Assembly (NCBI GenBank): GCA_903827975.1
Contig: CAIKKG010000024.1
Coordinates: forward strand, 64,523 to 107,690
DNA: 43,168 nucleotides
From: an uncultured bacterium
GTDB lineage: Bacteria > Patescibacteriota > Minisyncoccia > UBA6257 > GWB1-50-10
Reading direction: 5' to 3'
Positions 15,927 to 24,046 of the stretch are shown one piece after another. The position numbers and the translations under genes are program-made. Under the pieces are notes generated by a model that searched no databases, was not told the DNA's origin, and saw only the letters and a program-made list of their open reading frames with translations. Position 1 is the stretch's first letter; the number at the start of each line of letters is the position of its first letter.

Positions 15927-16733
15927 ATGATTGTGTATCTCTACGGGAAGGACTCATATCGCAGGACAAAAAAACTAAACGAGATTATTCGGTTAAATAA
16001 AGAAAAGCAACCAAATGCGGACATATTTTTTATTGATTTGTCTGAAGACCAGAGTGCCTGGCAAAAAGCAAAAGAATTTTTAGAACAACCCTCGATGTTT
16101 TCGGATTCAAAAACACTAGTAGTTTGCGAGAGTGGTGAGGTAGAGGAAAAGGAGTGGATTAAGATATTAAAAAAACAAGTTACAACATCAAAAGTATTTG
16201 TAATTATTTCGGACTCATGTGCAAAACCTAAAAAAGCATTTTCTTTTCTTATTAGTGAACCAGTAAAAATTCAGGAGTTTCCAGAATTAGAAGGTAAGAC
16301 ACTCGAGTCGTTTTTAAAAAAAGAAGCAGAGAAAAAAGGACTTATTTTCGACAAAGATTCATGGTATTATTTTTTGCAATTCCTTGATTCAAAAAAAGAA
16401 AAAGCTTGGGTTGGTATTCGTGAGCTGGAGAAGATGGAGTGTGCCGGATTCGGAAGCCCGATTTCTAAAAAAGAAATAACTAAGATTATTCATTTCGATG
16501 AGGAGACTAACATTTTTAATGCGTCACGCGAGTTAATGTGTTCTGGGCAGGTATATAAAAAAATGGCCCTACTTGAGGCACTTCTTATACAAAAAGAAGA
16601 CGCCCCGCACTTGTTTAACCTTCTGGCATATAACGCAAGCGGTGCACAAGCGGTTCGCTTGGCGGATCTAGATATAGCGATAAAAAGCGGAAACTCAGAC
16701 TACGAGGAGGCACTCCTAGATTTTATTCTATAA
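15927..16733 (+). CDS. holA: DNA polymerase III subunit delta (clamp loader)
   Basis: Delta opens the sliding clamp during loading. The 268-residue protein begins MIVYLYGKDSYRRTKKLNEI, the typical delta start (hydrophobic strand, YG-x-D, then a helix). Further family features are FLEQPSMFSDSKTLVV, where 'PSLFS' is usual, a KVFVIISDSCAKPKKAF strand, a PELEGKTLESFLKKEAEKKG region and a helical C-terminal domain. It is shorter than the E. coli protein (343). The ATG at 15927 is preferred over one at 15909 because a TATAAT lies 7 nt upstream of it. Sequence similarity in this family is low, so the call rests on pattern and size. Confidence 0.8.
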   Translation: MIVYLYGKDSYRRTKKLNEIIRLNKEKQPNADIFFIDLSEDQSAWQKAKEFLEQPSMFSDSKTLVVCESGEVEEKEWIKILKKQVTTSKVFVIISDSCAKPKKAFSFLISEPVKIQEFPELEGKTLESFLKKEAEKKGLIFDKDSWYYFLQFLDSKKEKAWVGIRELEKMECAGFGSPISKKEITKIIHFDEETNIFNASRELMCSGQVYKKMALLEALLIQKEDAPHLFNLLAYNASGAQAVRLADLDIAIKSGNSDYEEALLDFIL

Positions 16734-16750
16734 ATGCACACAAACAAAAA

Positions 16751-16767
16751 CCCGCCTGATAGGCGGG
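16751..16767. terminator. Bidirectional terminator between holA and rpsT
   Basis: CCCGCCT/AGGCGGG closes a three-base loop, with an A-run on one side and a T-rich tail on the other, between converging genes. Confidence 0.8.
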
Positions 16768-16773
16768 ATTTTG

Positions 16774-17037
16774 TTACGCAACAACCTTAAGTTTCTTTGC
16801 TAAGCGCGATTTCATTCTGTTCGCCTTACCCTTTTTTATGAAGTTAACCTTGGCCATTTTATCAATGGTTTTGTAGGTTTCTTTTAAAAATGCTTGTGCG
16901 TCTGCTTTTGTCTCCGCAACGACAAGTTTTTTAAACTTTTTTACAGTATCCTTGAGTTTTTTCTCGCGGATAAGGTTTTGTTCGCGTCTTCGTACTGTCT
17001 GACGCAATGCTTTTTTTGCTGACTTCGTTCGTGGCAT
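16774..17037 (-). CDS. rpsT: 30S ribosomal protein S20
   Basis: S20 binds 16S rRNA in the small subunit. The 87-residue, strongly basic helical protein begins MPRTKSAKKALRQTVRRRE and contains KKFKKLVVAETKADAQAFL and KANRMKSRLAKKL, all typical of S20. The usual conserved segment near the end (N-x-A-x-R-x-K-S-R-L) is visible as KANRMKSRL. An in-frame extension to 17061 adds MVRLNRCT, which is not family-like, so the ATG at 17037 is chosen. It is a single gene facing holA. Confidence 0.93.
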   Translation of the reverse strand: MPRTKSAKKALRQTVRRREQNLIREKKLKDTVKKFKKLVVAETKADAQAFLKETYKTIDKMAKVNFIKKGKANRMKSRLAKKLKVVA

Positions 17038-17154
17038 AGTGCATCTATTTAACCGCACCACGCATAAAAAGTCAATCCTGAGTGGTCTTCAAGCAACAAT
17101 AAACATACTAAAACAAGTAAGGAGGGGCTCGCTTCTAACAAGGCGGATTTCTGT

Positions 17155-17160
17155 TATTAT
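17155..17160 (+). promoter_or_regulatory. -10 box of ruvA-murE (leaderless)
   Basis: TATTAT ends 6 nt before the ruvA ATG at 17167. Confidence 0.5.
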
Positions 17161-17166
17161 TAACGC

Positions 17167-17745
17167 ATGCTACACACAATTAGTGGTAGGATTGTTTCTA
17201 AAAATACGGATTCTATTATCATTGAGGTTGGTGGACTGGGTTTATTTGCATACACAAATACACAAACATTATCATCTTTACCAGATGAGGGTGGTGAGGC
17301 GAAGATTTTTTGTCACCTTTTCGTGAGAGAGGAGAAGTTCGAACTTTATGGCTTCCACAATGAAGAGGAGTTAAGATTTTTTGAAATACTGAACTCTGTT
17401 GCGGGAGTAGGTCCAAAAACCGCTCTTGGTGTTTTAAACATGGACCGCGTTCCAAATATTATGGCGGCAATTTTAGAAAAAAGGGTTGATGTTCTAACGC
17501 GAGCATCTGGAATAGGTAAAAAGACTGCCGAACGAATTATTTTAGAATTACAGAGTAAGATAAAACTCCCAACAAACCACGCATCTTCAAAAGAGATGGA
17601 TCTGAATAATGATGTTGAAGATATTCTTGTTGGTCTCGGATATACACGAGGTGATGTTCGGGCAGTATTACAGACTATTGTAGAGAAAGAGACAATTGAG
17701 GAGCGCCTCCGCCACGCGCTAAGAGAATTAGGATCAACCAAATAA
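17167..17745 (+). CDS. ruvA: Holliday junction DNA-binding protein RuvA
   Basis: RuvA tetramers hold the Holliday junction for RuvB. The 192-residue protein has the N-terminal OB fold (MLHTISGRIVSKNTDSIIIE, FCHLFVREEKFELYGF), two helix-hairpin-helix motifs (FEILNSVAGVGPKTALGVL and ASGIGKKTAERIILELQ), and a C-terminal UBA-like domain (DVEDILVGLGYTRGDVRAVL) that binds RuvB. Length is normal. murE follows 20 nt downstream, so they probably share a transcript. Confidence 0.97.
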   Translation: MLHTISGRIVSKNTDSIIIEVGGLGLFAYTNTQTLSSLPDEGGEAKIFCHLFVREEKFELYGFHNEEELRFFEILNSVAGVGPKTALGVLNMDRVPNIMAAILEKRVDVLTRASGIGKKTAERIILELQSKIKLPTNHASSKEMDLNNDVEDILVGLGYTRGDVRAVLQTIVEKETIEERLRHALRELGSTK

Positions 17746-17765
17746 AAAGCTGAAAATTAGAATAA

Positions 17766-19031
17766 ATGAAATATATCTCATCTATATACCACTTAGCATT
17801 CGCATTTATAGGAAATATTATATATGGATTTCCTAGCCACAAAATTTATGTTGTTGGGGTTACTGGAACAAAGGGTAAATCCACGACAGTTGAAATAATG
17901 AGTTCAATATTTGAAGGGGCTGGAAAGAAGACATCAGTAATGTCTTCTGTCACAAGGAAAATTGGAGATAAGGTTGAGCGAAATATGACTGGCAACACTA
18001 TGCCTGGTCGTTTCGCAATACAGAAGTTTTTACGAGACGCTGTAAAAGCGGGGTGTGAGTATGCATTTATTGAGGTTACTTCTCAGGGTGTGATTCAACA
18101 TAGACATGAGTTTATTGATTGGGATTCAGCTGTTTTTTTGAATCTTGCGCCTGAGCACATTGAGTCGCACGGCTCATTTGAGAAGTATAGAGATGCAAAA
18201 GTTTCATTTTTTAAATATGTTGCTCGCTCACCAAAAAAGAAAAGAACATTTTTTGTAAACGAGAAAGACGAATCTTCTCCATATTTTGAGGATGCGGTAA
18301 GGCATAATTTTGCGAACACAATAATAAGGTTCAGTGGTGAGCGATTTTTAAGAGATGAGCTTGCTGAGCGACACGATTTAAGGGATGAAAAAAATAGAAG
18401 AATGTTTGGTGACTGGTTACTTGCAGAGTTTAATCTTGAAAATGCCGCGGCCGCATATGCACTTGCAACAGAGCGCGGGATATCTTGGGAGGTAATTGAG
18501 AAGGCCTTAATAAACTTTAAAGGGGTTCCAGGTAGGTTGGAGCTAGTTCAGAAGAAGCCATTTGTTGTTGTAATTGATTACGCACATACACCAGACTCCT
18601 TAAATAAGTTATACGTAACTTTAAAAAGAGATTATCTTGAGCCAGGTGGTAGGATGATTTGTGTCTTGGGTTCTGCTGGTGGTGGTAGAGACAAGTGGAA
18701 GCGACCTGAGATGGGTAAGATTGCGGCTGAATTTGCGTCATTTATTATTCTTACGAATGAAGACCCATATGAGGAGGAGCCCGAGGATATTATGAACGAT
18801 GTAAGGATTGGGGTTATAGAGAATCATTTTTCGCCAGCTAAATTATTTGAGATTGTTGATAGACGGGAAGCTATTCGTAAGGCCCTTTCACTAGCCGAGA
18901 GTAATGACGTGGTTGTAATGACCGGCAAGGGGAGTGAGACGTCTATTAATGGTAAAGGTGGTAGCAAGATTCCATGGGGTGAGAGGTCTGTGTGCGATGA
19001 ATTACTCTTTGAGCTTGGTGCTGGAAAATAA
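17766..19031 (+). CDS. murE: MurE-type Mur ligase lacking the N-terminal UDP-binding domain
   Basis: MurE adds the third amino acid to UDP-MurNAc-dipeptide in the cytoplasm. This 421-residue protein shows the ATP-binding loop GVTGTKGKSTT at residues ~31-41, then the central ligase domain (EVTSQGVIQHRH, FLNLAPEHIESHGSFEKYRDAK) and the C-terminal domain (VVIDYAHTPDSLNKLY, GSAGGGRDKWKRPEMGKIA). In ordinary MurE the P-loop is near residue 110, so the first domain is missing. The amino-acid specificity motif DNPR of diaminopimelate enzymes reads EDPY here. The enzyme may therefore use a different third residue or substrate; the exact substrate is an open question. Confidence 0.8.
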   Translation: MKYISSIYHLAFAFIGNIIYGFPSHKIYVVGVTGTKGKSTTVEIMSSIFEGAGKKTSVMSSVTRKIGDKVERNMTGNTMPGRFAIQKFLRDAVKAGCEYAFIEVTSQGVIQHRHEFIDWDSAVFLNLAPEHIESHGSFEKYRDAKVSFFKYVARSPKKKRTFFVNEKDESSPYFEDAVRHNFANTIIRFSGERFLRDELAERHDLRDEKNRRMFGDWLLAEFNLENAAAAYALATERGISWEVIEKALINFKGVPGRLELVQKKPFVVVIDYAHTPDSLNKLYVTLKRDYLEPGGRMICVLGSAGGGRDKWKRPEMGKIAAEFASFIILTNEDPYEEEPEDIMNDVRIGVIENHFSPAKLFEIVDRREAIRKALSLAESNDVVVMTGKGSETSINGKGGSKIPWGERSVCDELLFELGAGK

Positions 19032-19046
19032 CAAAAAAATAAAACC

Positions 19047-19062
19047 TGGGGCAAATGCCCCA
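19047..19062 (+). terminator. Terminator after murE
   Basis: TGGGGCA/TGCCCCA with a two-base loop, followed by a six-T run. Confidence 0.75.
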
Positions 19063-19087
19063 TTTTTTATTTTTAGGTAAAACAAAG

Positions 19088-19093
19088 TATAAT
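19088..19093 (+). promoter_or_regulatory. -10 box of the beta-CASP nuclease gene (leaderless)
   Basis: A perfect TATAAT ends 8 nt before the ATG at 19102. Confidence 0.6.
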
Positions 19094-19101
19094 ACCAATA
19101 T

Positions 19102-20457
19102 ATGAAGCTTTCATTTTTTGGTGGCGCAAAAGAGGTTACTGGATCGAATTACCTTTTAGAATCAGAAGGGACAAAAATTCTTATAGATTGTGGTCTTTTT
19201 CAAGGCTCAAACTATTGTGATGATTGTAACCACGAACAATTTCAGTTTAATCCAAAGGAGATTGATGCTCTACTTATAACGCACGCACACATAGACCACA
19301 TCGGAAGAGTCCCCAAATTATTCAAAGATGGATTCAGAGGGAAGATATTTTCAACCGAACCATCAAAGGATTTTGCGGAGCCACTTCTTTTAGATGCAGA
19401 GCACATGATGCGCGAGGAGAGCGCAAGAAGAGGAACGGAGGTTATTTATAACATCGATGATATTGATGGAGTTTTAAAACTTTGGGATGGTGTTAAATAT
19501 CACGAGAAAATGAACATCGGTCCTTTTGAGATTGAGTTTTATGATGCCGGGCACGTTCTCGGCTCATCGTCTATTTTAATAAAAGCGGAAGGTAAAAAAA
19601 TCCTTTTTTCTGGAGATCTTGGGAATGTGCCATCACTCCTTATAAAAGACACAGAATATTTTTCCGATGTCGATTATGCACTCATCGAGTCTGCTTACGG
19701 AGACCGAATACATGAAGACGTAGAACGAAGAGCAGATATTTTGGAGGATGCAATCGAAGAAACGGTAAAACAAAATGGAGTTGTAATGATTCCGTCGTTT
19801 GCTCTTGAACGAACACAGGAAATGATTGTTGAGATAAGCGAGCTTATAAAATTAGGAAAAATTCCTGATGTCCCAGTTTTTATTGATAGCCCACTAGCTA
19901 TTAAACTAACCGCAATTTATCAGAAATACGGAAGGAATCCAGACTATTTTAACGATAAATTCCTGGCTCGCGCACATAGCGGACAAGCAACATTCGATCT
20001 TCCAGGAATAACAATGTCCCAAACCCCAGAGCAGTCAAAAGAAATAAATGGTATTCCGGCTCCAAAGGTTATTATCGCAGGCTCCGGAATGTCTCAGGGT
20101 GGGCGAATACTTTATCACGAGATGCGATACCTACCCGACCCAAGAAGTTTGATTCTTTTTGTCGGGTATCAATCAAAAGGCTCTCTTGGTCGCGCGATTT
20201 TAGATGGGGCGCGGAAAGTTCGTATAATGGGCGAGGACGTTGACGTGAATTGCCGCATAGGTTTAATAGGTGGGTATTCAGCACACGCGGATCAAAATCA
20301 ATTACTAAAATGGCTTGAGCCAATGAGAGAAAAAGTTAAGAAAGTTTTTGTTGTTCAAGGTGAGGAAGAGAGCGCTGAGGCTTTAGCACAAAAAGCCAGG
20401 GATTTGCTTGCAATTGATGCTGAGGTACCATCAGTTAATACAACAGTAGTGTTATAA
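19102..20457 (+). CDS. Metallo-beta-lactamase fold beta-CASP RNA nuclease
   Basis: The 451-residue protein belongs to the CPSF73-like/RNase J-like beta-CASP family, which cuts RNA. Metal ligands are visible in LLITHAHIDHIGR (HxHxDH), in FYDAGHVLGSSSILI and in LFSGDLGN. The beta-CASP part has VVMIPSFALERTQEMI, PVFIDSPLAIKLT, KVIIAGSGMSQGGRI and the C-terminal GGYSAHADQNQL. It lacks extra KH or C-terminal dimerisation domains, so it is the short bacterial CPSF-like form rather than RNase J. It is first in a unit with the two following genes (7-nt and 2-nt gaps). An RNA substrate is inferred from family only. Confidence 0.9.
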   Translation: MKLSFFGGAKEVTGSNYLLESEGTKILIDCGLFQGSNYCDDCNHEQFQFNPKEIDALLITHAHIDHIGRVPKLFKDGFRGKIFSTEPSKDFAEPLLLDAEHMMREESARRGTEVIYNIDDIDGVLKLWDGVKYHEKMNIGPFEIEFYDAGHVLGSSSILIKAEGKKILFSGDLGNVPSLLIKDTEYFSDVDYALIESAYGDRIHEDVERRADILEDAIEETVKQNGVVMIPSFALERTQEMIVEISELIKLGKIPDVPVFIDSPLAIKLTAIYQKYGRNPDYFNDKFLARAHSGQATFDLPGITMSQTPEQSKEINGIPAPKVIIAGSGMSQGGRILYHEMRYLPDPRSLILFVGYQSKGSLGRAILDGARKVRIMGEDVDVNCRIGLIGGYSAHADQNQLLKWLEPMREKVKKVFVVQGEEESAEALAQKARDLLAIDAEVPSVNTTVVL

Positions 20458-20464
20458 TTTATTT

Positions 20465-21085
20465 ATGCTTAAAAAAGTTATTAATTCAGACAAAGAATTT
20501 GCGGCAAACATTCATAAATTAAAATATAAGATTTGTGTTTCGGGTGCTGCTGAGACTGGTCACTGCTCAAAGGACGCATTTGAGAAAGCCGAGGCAATTG
20601 GTAGAGAGGTTGCAGAGCGCGACCTTGTTTTGGTAACTGGAGCGACAACTGGAATTCCGTATTGGGCAGCCAAGGGGGCTAAAATGGCAGGTGGTCTGGT
20701 TATTGGTCTTTCTCCAGCCGCATCAAGAACAGCTCACATCAAGTCATATAAATTACCAACCGACTATCACGACTTAATAATCTATACTGGGTTTGATTAT
20801 TCAGGAAGAAACCTTCTTTTAACAAGGTCTTCAGATGCAATCATAACAATCTGTGGGCGCGTTGGAACTCTAAATGAATTTACAATAGGATTTGAGGATC
20901 ATAAACCAATGGGGGTCCTAGAGGGCACGGGTGGAACGGCTGATTATATACGTGAACTTCTTGAAAAGTCGCACAGAGGAAGCGGGAATGTTTCATTTTC
21001 AAGCGATCCAGCGGAGCTTATTGATAAAGTATTGGCAACAATTAAGGAGGAAGAAGAGAAGAATGGCAAAAGCAGAATTTTATAA
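20465..21085 (+). CDS. LOG-like Rossmann-fold protein (YgdH/TIGR00725 type)
   Basis: The 206-residue protein has the Rossmann layout of the LOG (lysine decarboxylase-like) family: YKICVSGAAETGHC, then LVLVTGATTGIPYWAAKGAK, VIGLSPAAS, and IITICGRVGTLNEFTIGFED. In active cytokinin-releasing LOG enzymes the second motif reads PGGxGTxxE; here it is CGRVGTLNEF, so the first glycine pair is altered while GT-x-x-E is kept as GTLNE. The substrate may be a nucleotide, but this cannot be read from the sequence. It is co-transcribed between the nuclease and the following small gene. Confidence 0.75.
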   Translation: MLKKVINSDKEFAANIHKLKYKICVSGAAETGHCSKDAFEKAEAIGREVAERDLVLVTGATTGIPYWAAKGAKMAGGLVIGLSPAASRTAHIKSYKLPTDYHDLIIYTGFDYSGRNLLLTRSSDAIITICGRVGTLNEFTIGFEDHKPMGVLEGTGGTADYIRELLEKSHRGSGNVSFSSDPAELIDKVLATIKEEEEKNGKSRIL

Positions 21086-21087
21086 AA

Positions 21088-21486
21088 ATGAAAAAGAAAA
21101 TAAAAAAAGCGAAGCCAAAAGCGAAGAAAAAAATAGTTGTTAAGCTAAAAACAAAAACTAAACCAAAGCAAAAAACCAAACCTAAAAAGGTTGTAAAAAA
21201 AGTATCAGTAAAAACAAAAGCTGTAAAAAAAATAAGTGTTCCTAAGGCAATAGGTAGGGTGACTCATTTTTTCGGACATATAAAAGTTGCTATTGTTAAG
21301 TTTAAAGTTCCAGTTAAGGTGGGGGCAGAGATACACTTTAAGGGCGCAACAACCGACTTTAAAGAGGTAATAAAATCAATGCAGTTTAACCACGAGAGCA
21401 TAAAGATTGCGAAAAAAGGAAAGGAAATAGGGATTAAAATAAAGAAAAAAGTTAGGGAGGGGGACGAGGTGTTCCAGGTTAAATAG
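21088..21486 (+). CDS. Translation elongation factor domain 2-like protein with Lys-rich N-terminus
   Basis: The 132-residue protein has two parts. Residues 1-52 or so are almost all Lys, with Ala, Pro, Thr and Val, and look disordered and nucleic-acid-binding. The remainder (AIGRVTHFFGHIKVAIVKF ... VGAEIHFKGATTDFKEVI ... KKKVREGDEVFQV) matches the small beta-barrel proteins annotated as translation elongation factor-like, related to domain 2 of EF-Tu. It starts 2 nt after the previous stop. The family's function is not established; RNA or ribosome contact is an inference from composition and fold. Confidence 0.75.
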   Translation: MKKKIKKAKPKAKKKIVVKLKTKTKPKQKTKPKKVVKKVSVKTKAVKKISVPKAIGRVTHFFGHIKVAIVKFKVPVKVGAEIHFKGATTDFKEVIKSMQFNHESIKIAKKGKEIGIKIKKKVREGDEVFQVK

Positions 21487-21498
21487 GTAATAAGGAAG

Positions 21499-21520
21499 CG
21501 AAGCGCTACGGAGCGCTTCG
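21499..21520 (+). terminator. Terminator after the elongation factor-like gene
   Basis: CGAAGCGCT/AGCGCTTCG with a four-base loop, followed by seven T residues. Confidence 0.9.
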
Positions 21521-21540
21521 TTTTTTTATCAATCTTCATT

Positions 21541-21546
21541 TATAAT
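21541..21546 (+). promoter_or_regulatory. -10 box of the transporter gene (leaderless)
   Basis: A perfect TATAAT ends 9 nt before the ATG at 21556. Confidence 0.55.
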
Positions 21547-21555
21547 GAGTGCGGT

Positions 21556-22668
21556 ATGAACCGAAACTTTATATTTGCGTCCAGCCTGCTTGCAAGAACA
21601 ATTATAGGCGCTGGAATATTCTCACTTCCGTTTGTTTTTTATTCTGTTGGGTTTGGTATTGGTATGTTATACCTTTTTGTTTTTGTGCTTGCATATTGCG
21701 CGATGCATATTATGTATGCCGAATCTATAGAAACAGAGCCCGAAGGCCACGACTTTGCACACCTGGCTAGAAAGTATCTCGGTAAAAAACTAGGTACTTT
21801 TGCTGTTTTAATAACACTCATAGAATTACTTATAGTTTTAACCGCTTACATTATTCTTTCACAGTCATTTTTCAGTATTTTATTTGGAATGCCTGGTATA
21901 TATGCGGCAATTCTTTTCTGGCTACTTGGAACTATTTTTATTTTTGTCGATCTTAAATGGATTGAGCGGGTCTCTGTTGGGAGTGTTCTTTTCTTACTTA
22001 TTACTGCTTTTATTATTTTCCAGTACTCACTACCTCATGTATTTACCACACCAACTTCTAAGTCGTTGGATTTATTTGTTTTACTTCTCCCATTCGGGCC
22101 ACTATTTTTTGCACTGAACGGAAGGCCGGGTATATCTAAAACGGTAGCGGTCTGGAGGAGTGCTAAAAAAAGTAACAGTCCATTCTCGTTAAGGAAGGCA
22201 ATTATAGTTGGAACACTACTTCCAAGTCTCGTTTATATAATATTTGTTATTGGTGTTTTAAAACTAAGCCCAATTCCATCACAAGACGCGATTTCTGGAA
22301 TTGCCAACATCCTTCCGTTGTGGATAGTAAAACTGCTTGGGGTTTTTGGATTCTTTGCTATCTGGGCGCCCTACTTCATGATTGGCTCAAATATAAAAGA
22401 TATTCTTGAGAAAGACCTACGCTTTGGACGGTGGATTGCTGCGTGGCTTATCATTCTTATTCCAATCGGTTTATTTTTTTCAGGTGTTACACAGTTTTTG
22501 TCAGTAATTGGTTTTGTTGGTGGTTTATTTCTTGCACTCGAGGGCATTTTCGTTGTAACAATATGGAGGAGGGCCTTCCCCAAAAGTAGGTTCCGCTCAG
22601 TTTCTTATTTTCTTTATTTGCTCTTTATCCTCTCAATTGCATATGAAATTATCTTTATAATTTTCTAA
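21556..22668 (+). CDS. Amino acid permease-like transporter (APC superfamily)
   Basis: The 370-residue protein is almost entirely membrane helices, about 10-11 by eye. The first helix has ASSLLARTIIGAGIFSLPFV, the unwound GAGI(F)-LP motif typical of aromatic amino acid/HAAAP- or AAAP-type permeases in the APC superfamily. It should move amino acids across the cytoplasmic membrane, probably with an ion. The exact substrate cannot be read. The next gene starts directly after the stop codon, with no gap. Confidence 0.8.
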   Translation: MNRNFIFASSLLARTIIGAGIFSLPFVFYSVGFGIGMLYLFVFVLAYCAMHIMYAESIETEPEGHDFAHLARKYLGKKLGTFAVLITLIELLIVLTAYIILSQSFFSILFGMPGIYAAILFWLLGTIFIFVDLKWIERVSVGSVLFLLITAFIIFQYSLPHVFTTPTSKSLDLFVLLLPFGPLFFALNGRPGISKTVAVWRSAKKSNSPFSLRKAIIVGTLLPSLVYIIFVIGVLKLSPIPSQDAISGIANILPLWIVKLLGVFGFFAIWAPYFMIGSNIKDILEKDLRFGRWIAAWLIILIPIGLFFSGVTQFLSVIGFVGGLFLALEGIFVVTIWRRAFPKSRFRSVSYFLYLLFILSIAYEIIFIIF

Positions 22669-23982
22669 ATGCGTAAAATACTAAAAGGGTTAATTCTTAT
22701 ATTTTTTTTCTCTCTACCACTCGGGACAAAGAAATTTATTTCCATTCTTCTCCCGCAGTTTTTTGAGTATTCTCGCGAATTCTCTTCTTTATTTTTATAT
22801 GGCACAGACATACTTGCTGTAGTAATAATTATTCTATCTCTAATTTATTTTAAAAAAATTCACTTTGGCAAGGCAAAAATTATTCAGGTGCTGTCCGTGT
22901 TTTCCTCGCTTTTGATTCTTTCTCTTTTTTTTGTAAGCAATTTTTATTATTCTCTTTTTATTTTTATAGAACTAGCAATCGCAATTCTATCTGCTCTCGC
23001 CATACATAAAGTAATTGCAGATGAAATAGTAGACTTTAGAAGTATTTGCGTCGCGCTTGGTGTTTCTGCATTTTTTGAGGCTGTAATCGCAGTTATACAG
23101 TTTCATTTTCAGAAGAGTCTGGGTCTTTGGTTTTTGGGAGAGCCGGTGGTTGATGTAGCAACTCAGGGTGTGGCTAGAGTCACTATTGCGGGTATAAGTT
23201 ATTTGAGAAGTTTTGGTACTTTGCCACACGCAAACATTCTCGCATCATTTCTTATAGTTGGGTTTATATCTATAGCATATTTATATTTCACAGCTAATAA
23301 AAATATAATGGTTTCGCGGAGCATTTCTATTTTTGGTATTTTAACAATTCTATATGCTCTTGTTCTTACGTTCTCACGATCAGGTTGGATTATAGCCGGT
23401 ATATCAACGCTTGTGTTGTTGATATATGGATTTAGTGTGCGCGAACTTAGAAAAACAACAACAACCTTCTTACTTGTTATTTTGGCCTCGTCTATCTTAA
23501 TCACATATTATCTTTGGTGGGCGATAGCACCACGCTCAAGTTTTGTAAAAGGGGAGGCCTCTGTAGACCACAGGGTTTTTTATAACGAGATTGGTCTTTC
23601 ACTAGTAAAAAAATATCCGCTTGGTGTTGGAGTCGGTAATCAGGTAATTACCGCAGCACAAAACGGTTTATATTTGGAAAAGGGATTGAAGCAGGCCTGG
23701 CTCGCTCAACCAATTCATAATATTTATATTTTAATAATGTCAGAGGTTGGCGTCTTTGGTTTATTCACTTTTTTACTGCTTATTTTTTATTCATATAAAG
23801 CAGTAAGAATACGGCATCCAAAAACTGTATTTGCTGGAATTATGTTTGGGTCACTACTTTTATTCGGCCTTGTTGATCACTTTTCATGGGACCTACATGC
23901 TGGGCGACTGATGTTTTTTGTGATGTTAGGAACAATAATGGGACTTTCTATGGATAATAAGTCATCGTCTTTCAATGGATAG
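22669..23982 (+). CDS. O-antigen ligase/polymerase-like membrane protein (Wzy/WaaL family)
   Basis: The 437-residue protein has about 11-12 membrane helices and one large outer loop (around residues 285-360) with RSSFVKGEASVDHRVFYNEI, followed by HNIYILIMSEVGVFGLFTF. The Arg- and His-bearing loop before a helix beginning 'HN-x-Y' is typical of the Wzy_C/O-antigen ligase family, which polymerises or attaches surface polysaccharide. The ATG immediately follows the transporter stop. The last four residues (SFNG) are encoded by the D-arm of a tRNA-like sequence, so the natural C-terminus may have been replaced. Confidence 0.85.
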   Translation: MRKILKGLILIFFFSLPLGTKKFISILLPQFFEYSREFSSLFLYGTDILAVVIIILSLIYFKKIHFGKAKIIQVLSVFSSLLILSLFFVSNFYYSLFIFIELAIAILSALAIHKVIADEIVDFRSICVALGVSAFFEAVIAVIQFHFQKSLGLWFLGEPVVDVATQGVARVTIAGISYLRSFGTLPHANILASFLIVGFISIAYLYFTANKNIMVSRSISIFGILTILYALVLTFSRSGWIIAGISTLVLLIYGFSVRELRKTTTTFLLVILASSILITYYLWWAIAPRSSFVKGEASVDHRVFYNEIGLSLVKKYPLGVGVGNQVITAAQNGLYLEKGLKQAWLAQPIHNIYILIMSEVGVFGLFTFLLLIFYSYKAVRIRHPKTVFAGIMFGSLLLFGLVDHFSWDLHAGRLMFFVMLGTIMGLSMDNKSSSFNG

Positions 23983-24031
23983 GATGCTAGCCTCCGAAGC
24001 CAGAAATTGAGGTTCGACTCCTCAAAAAAAG
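23970..24031 (+). pseudogene. tRNA-Arg(CCG)-like sequence without a pairing acceptor stem
   Basis: The DNA reads as a tRNA from the D-arm on: TTTC-AATGGATA-GGAT D-arm, anticodon loop CTCCGAA (anticodon CCG) in a five-pair stem with one mismatch, and a perfect T-arm (TGAGG-TTCGACT-CCTCA). The 3' acceptor strand would be AAAAAAG and the expected 5' partner at 23961-23967 is GTCATCG, which does not pair; CCA is not encoded. It overlaps the last 13 nt of the preceding gene. It is best read as a 3' tRNA fragment, possibly left by integration at a tRNA gene, rather than a working tRNA. Confidence 0.6.
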
Positions 24032-24046
24032 ATTTAAATATAATAA

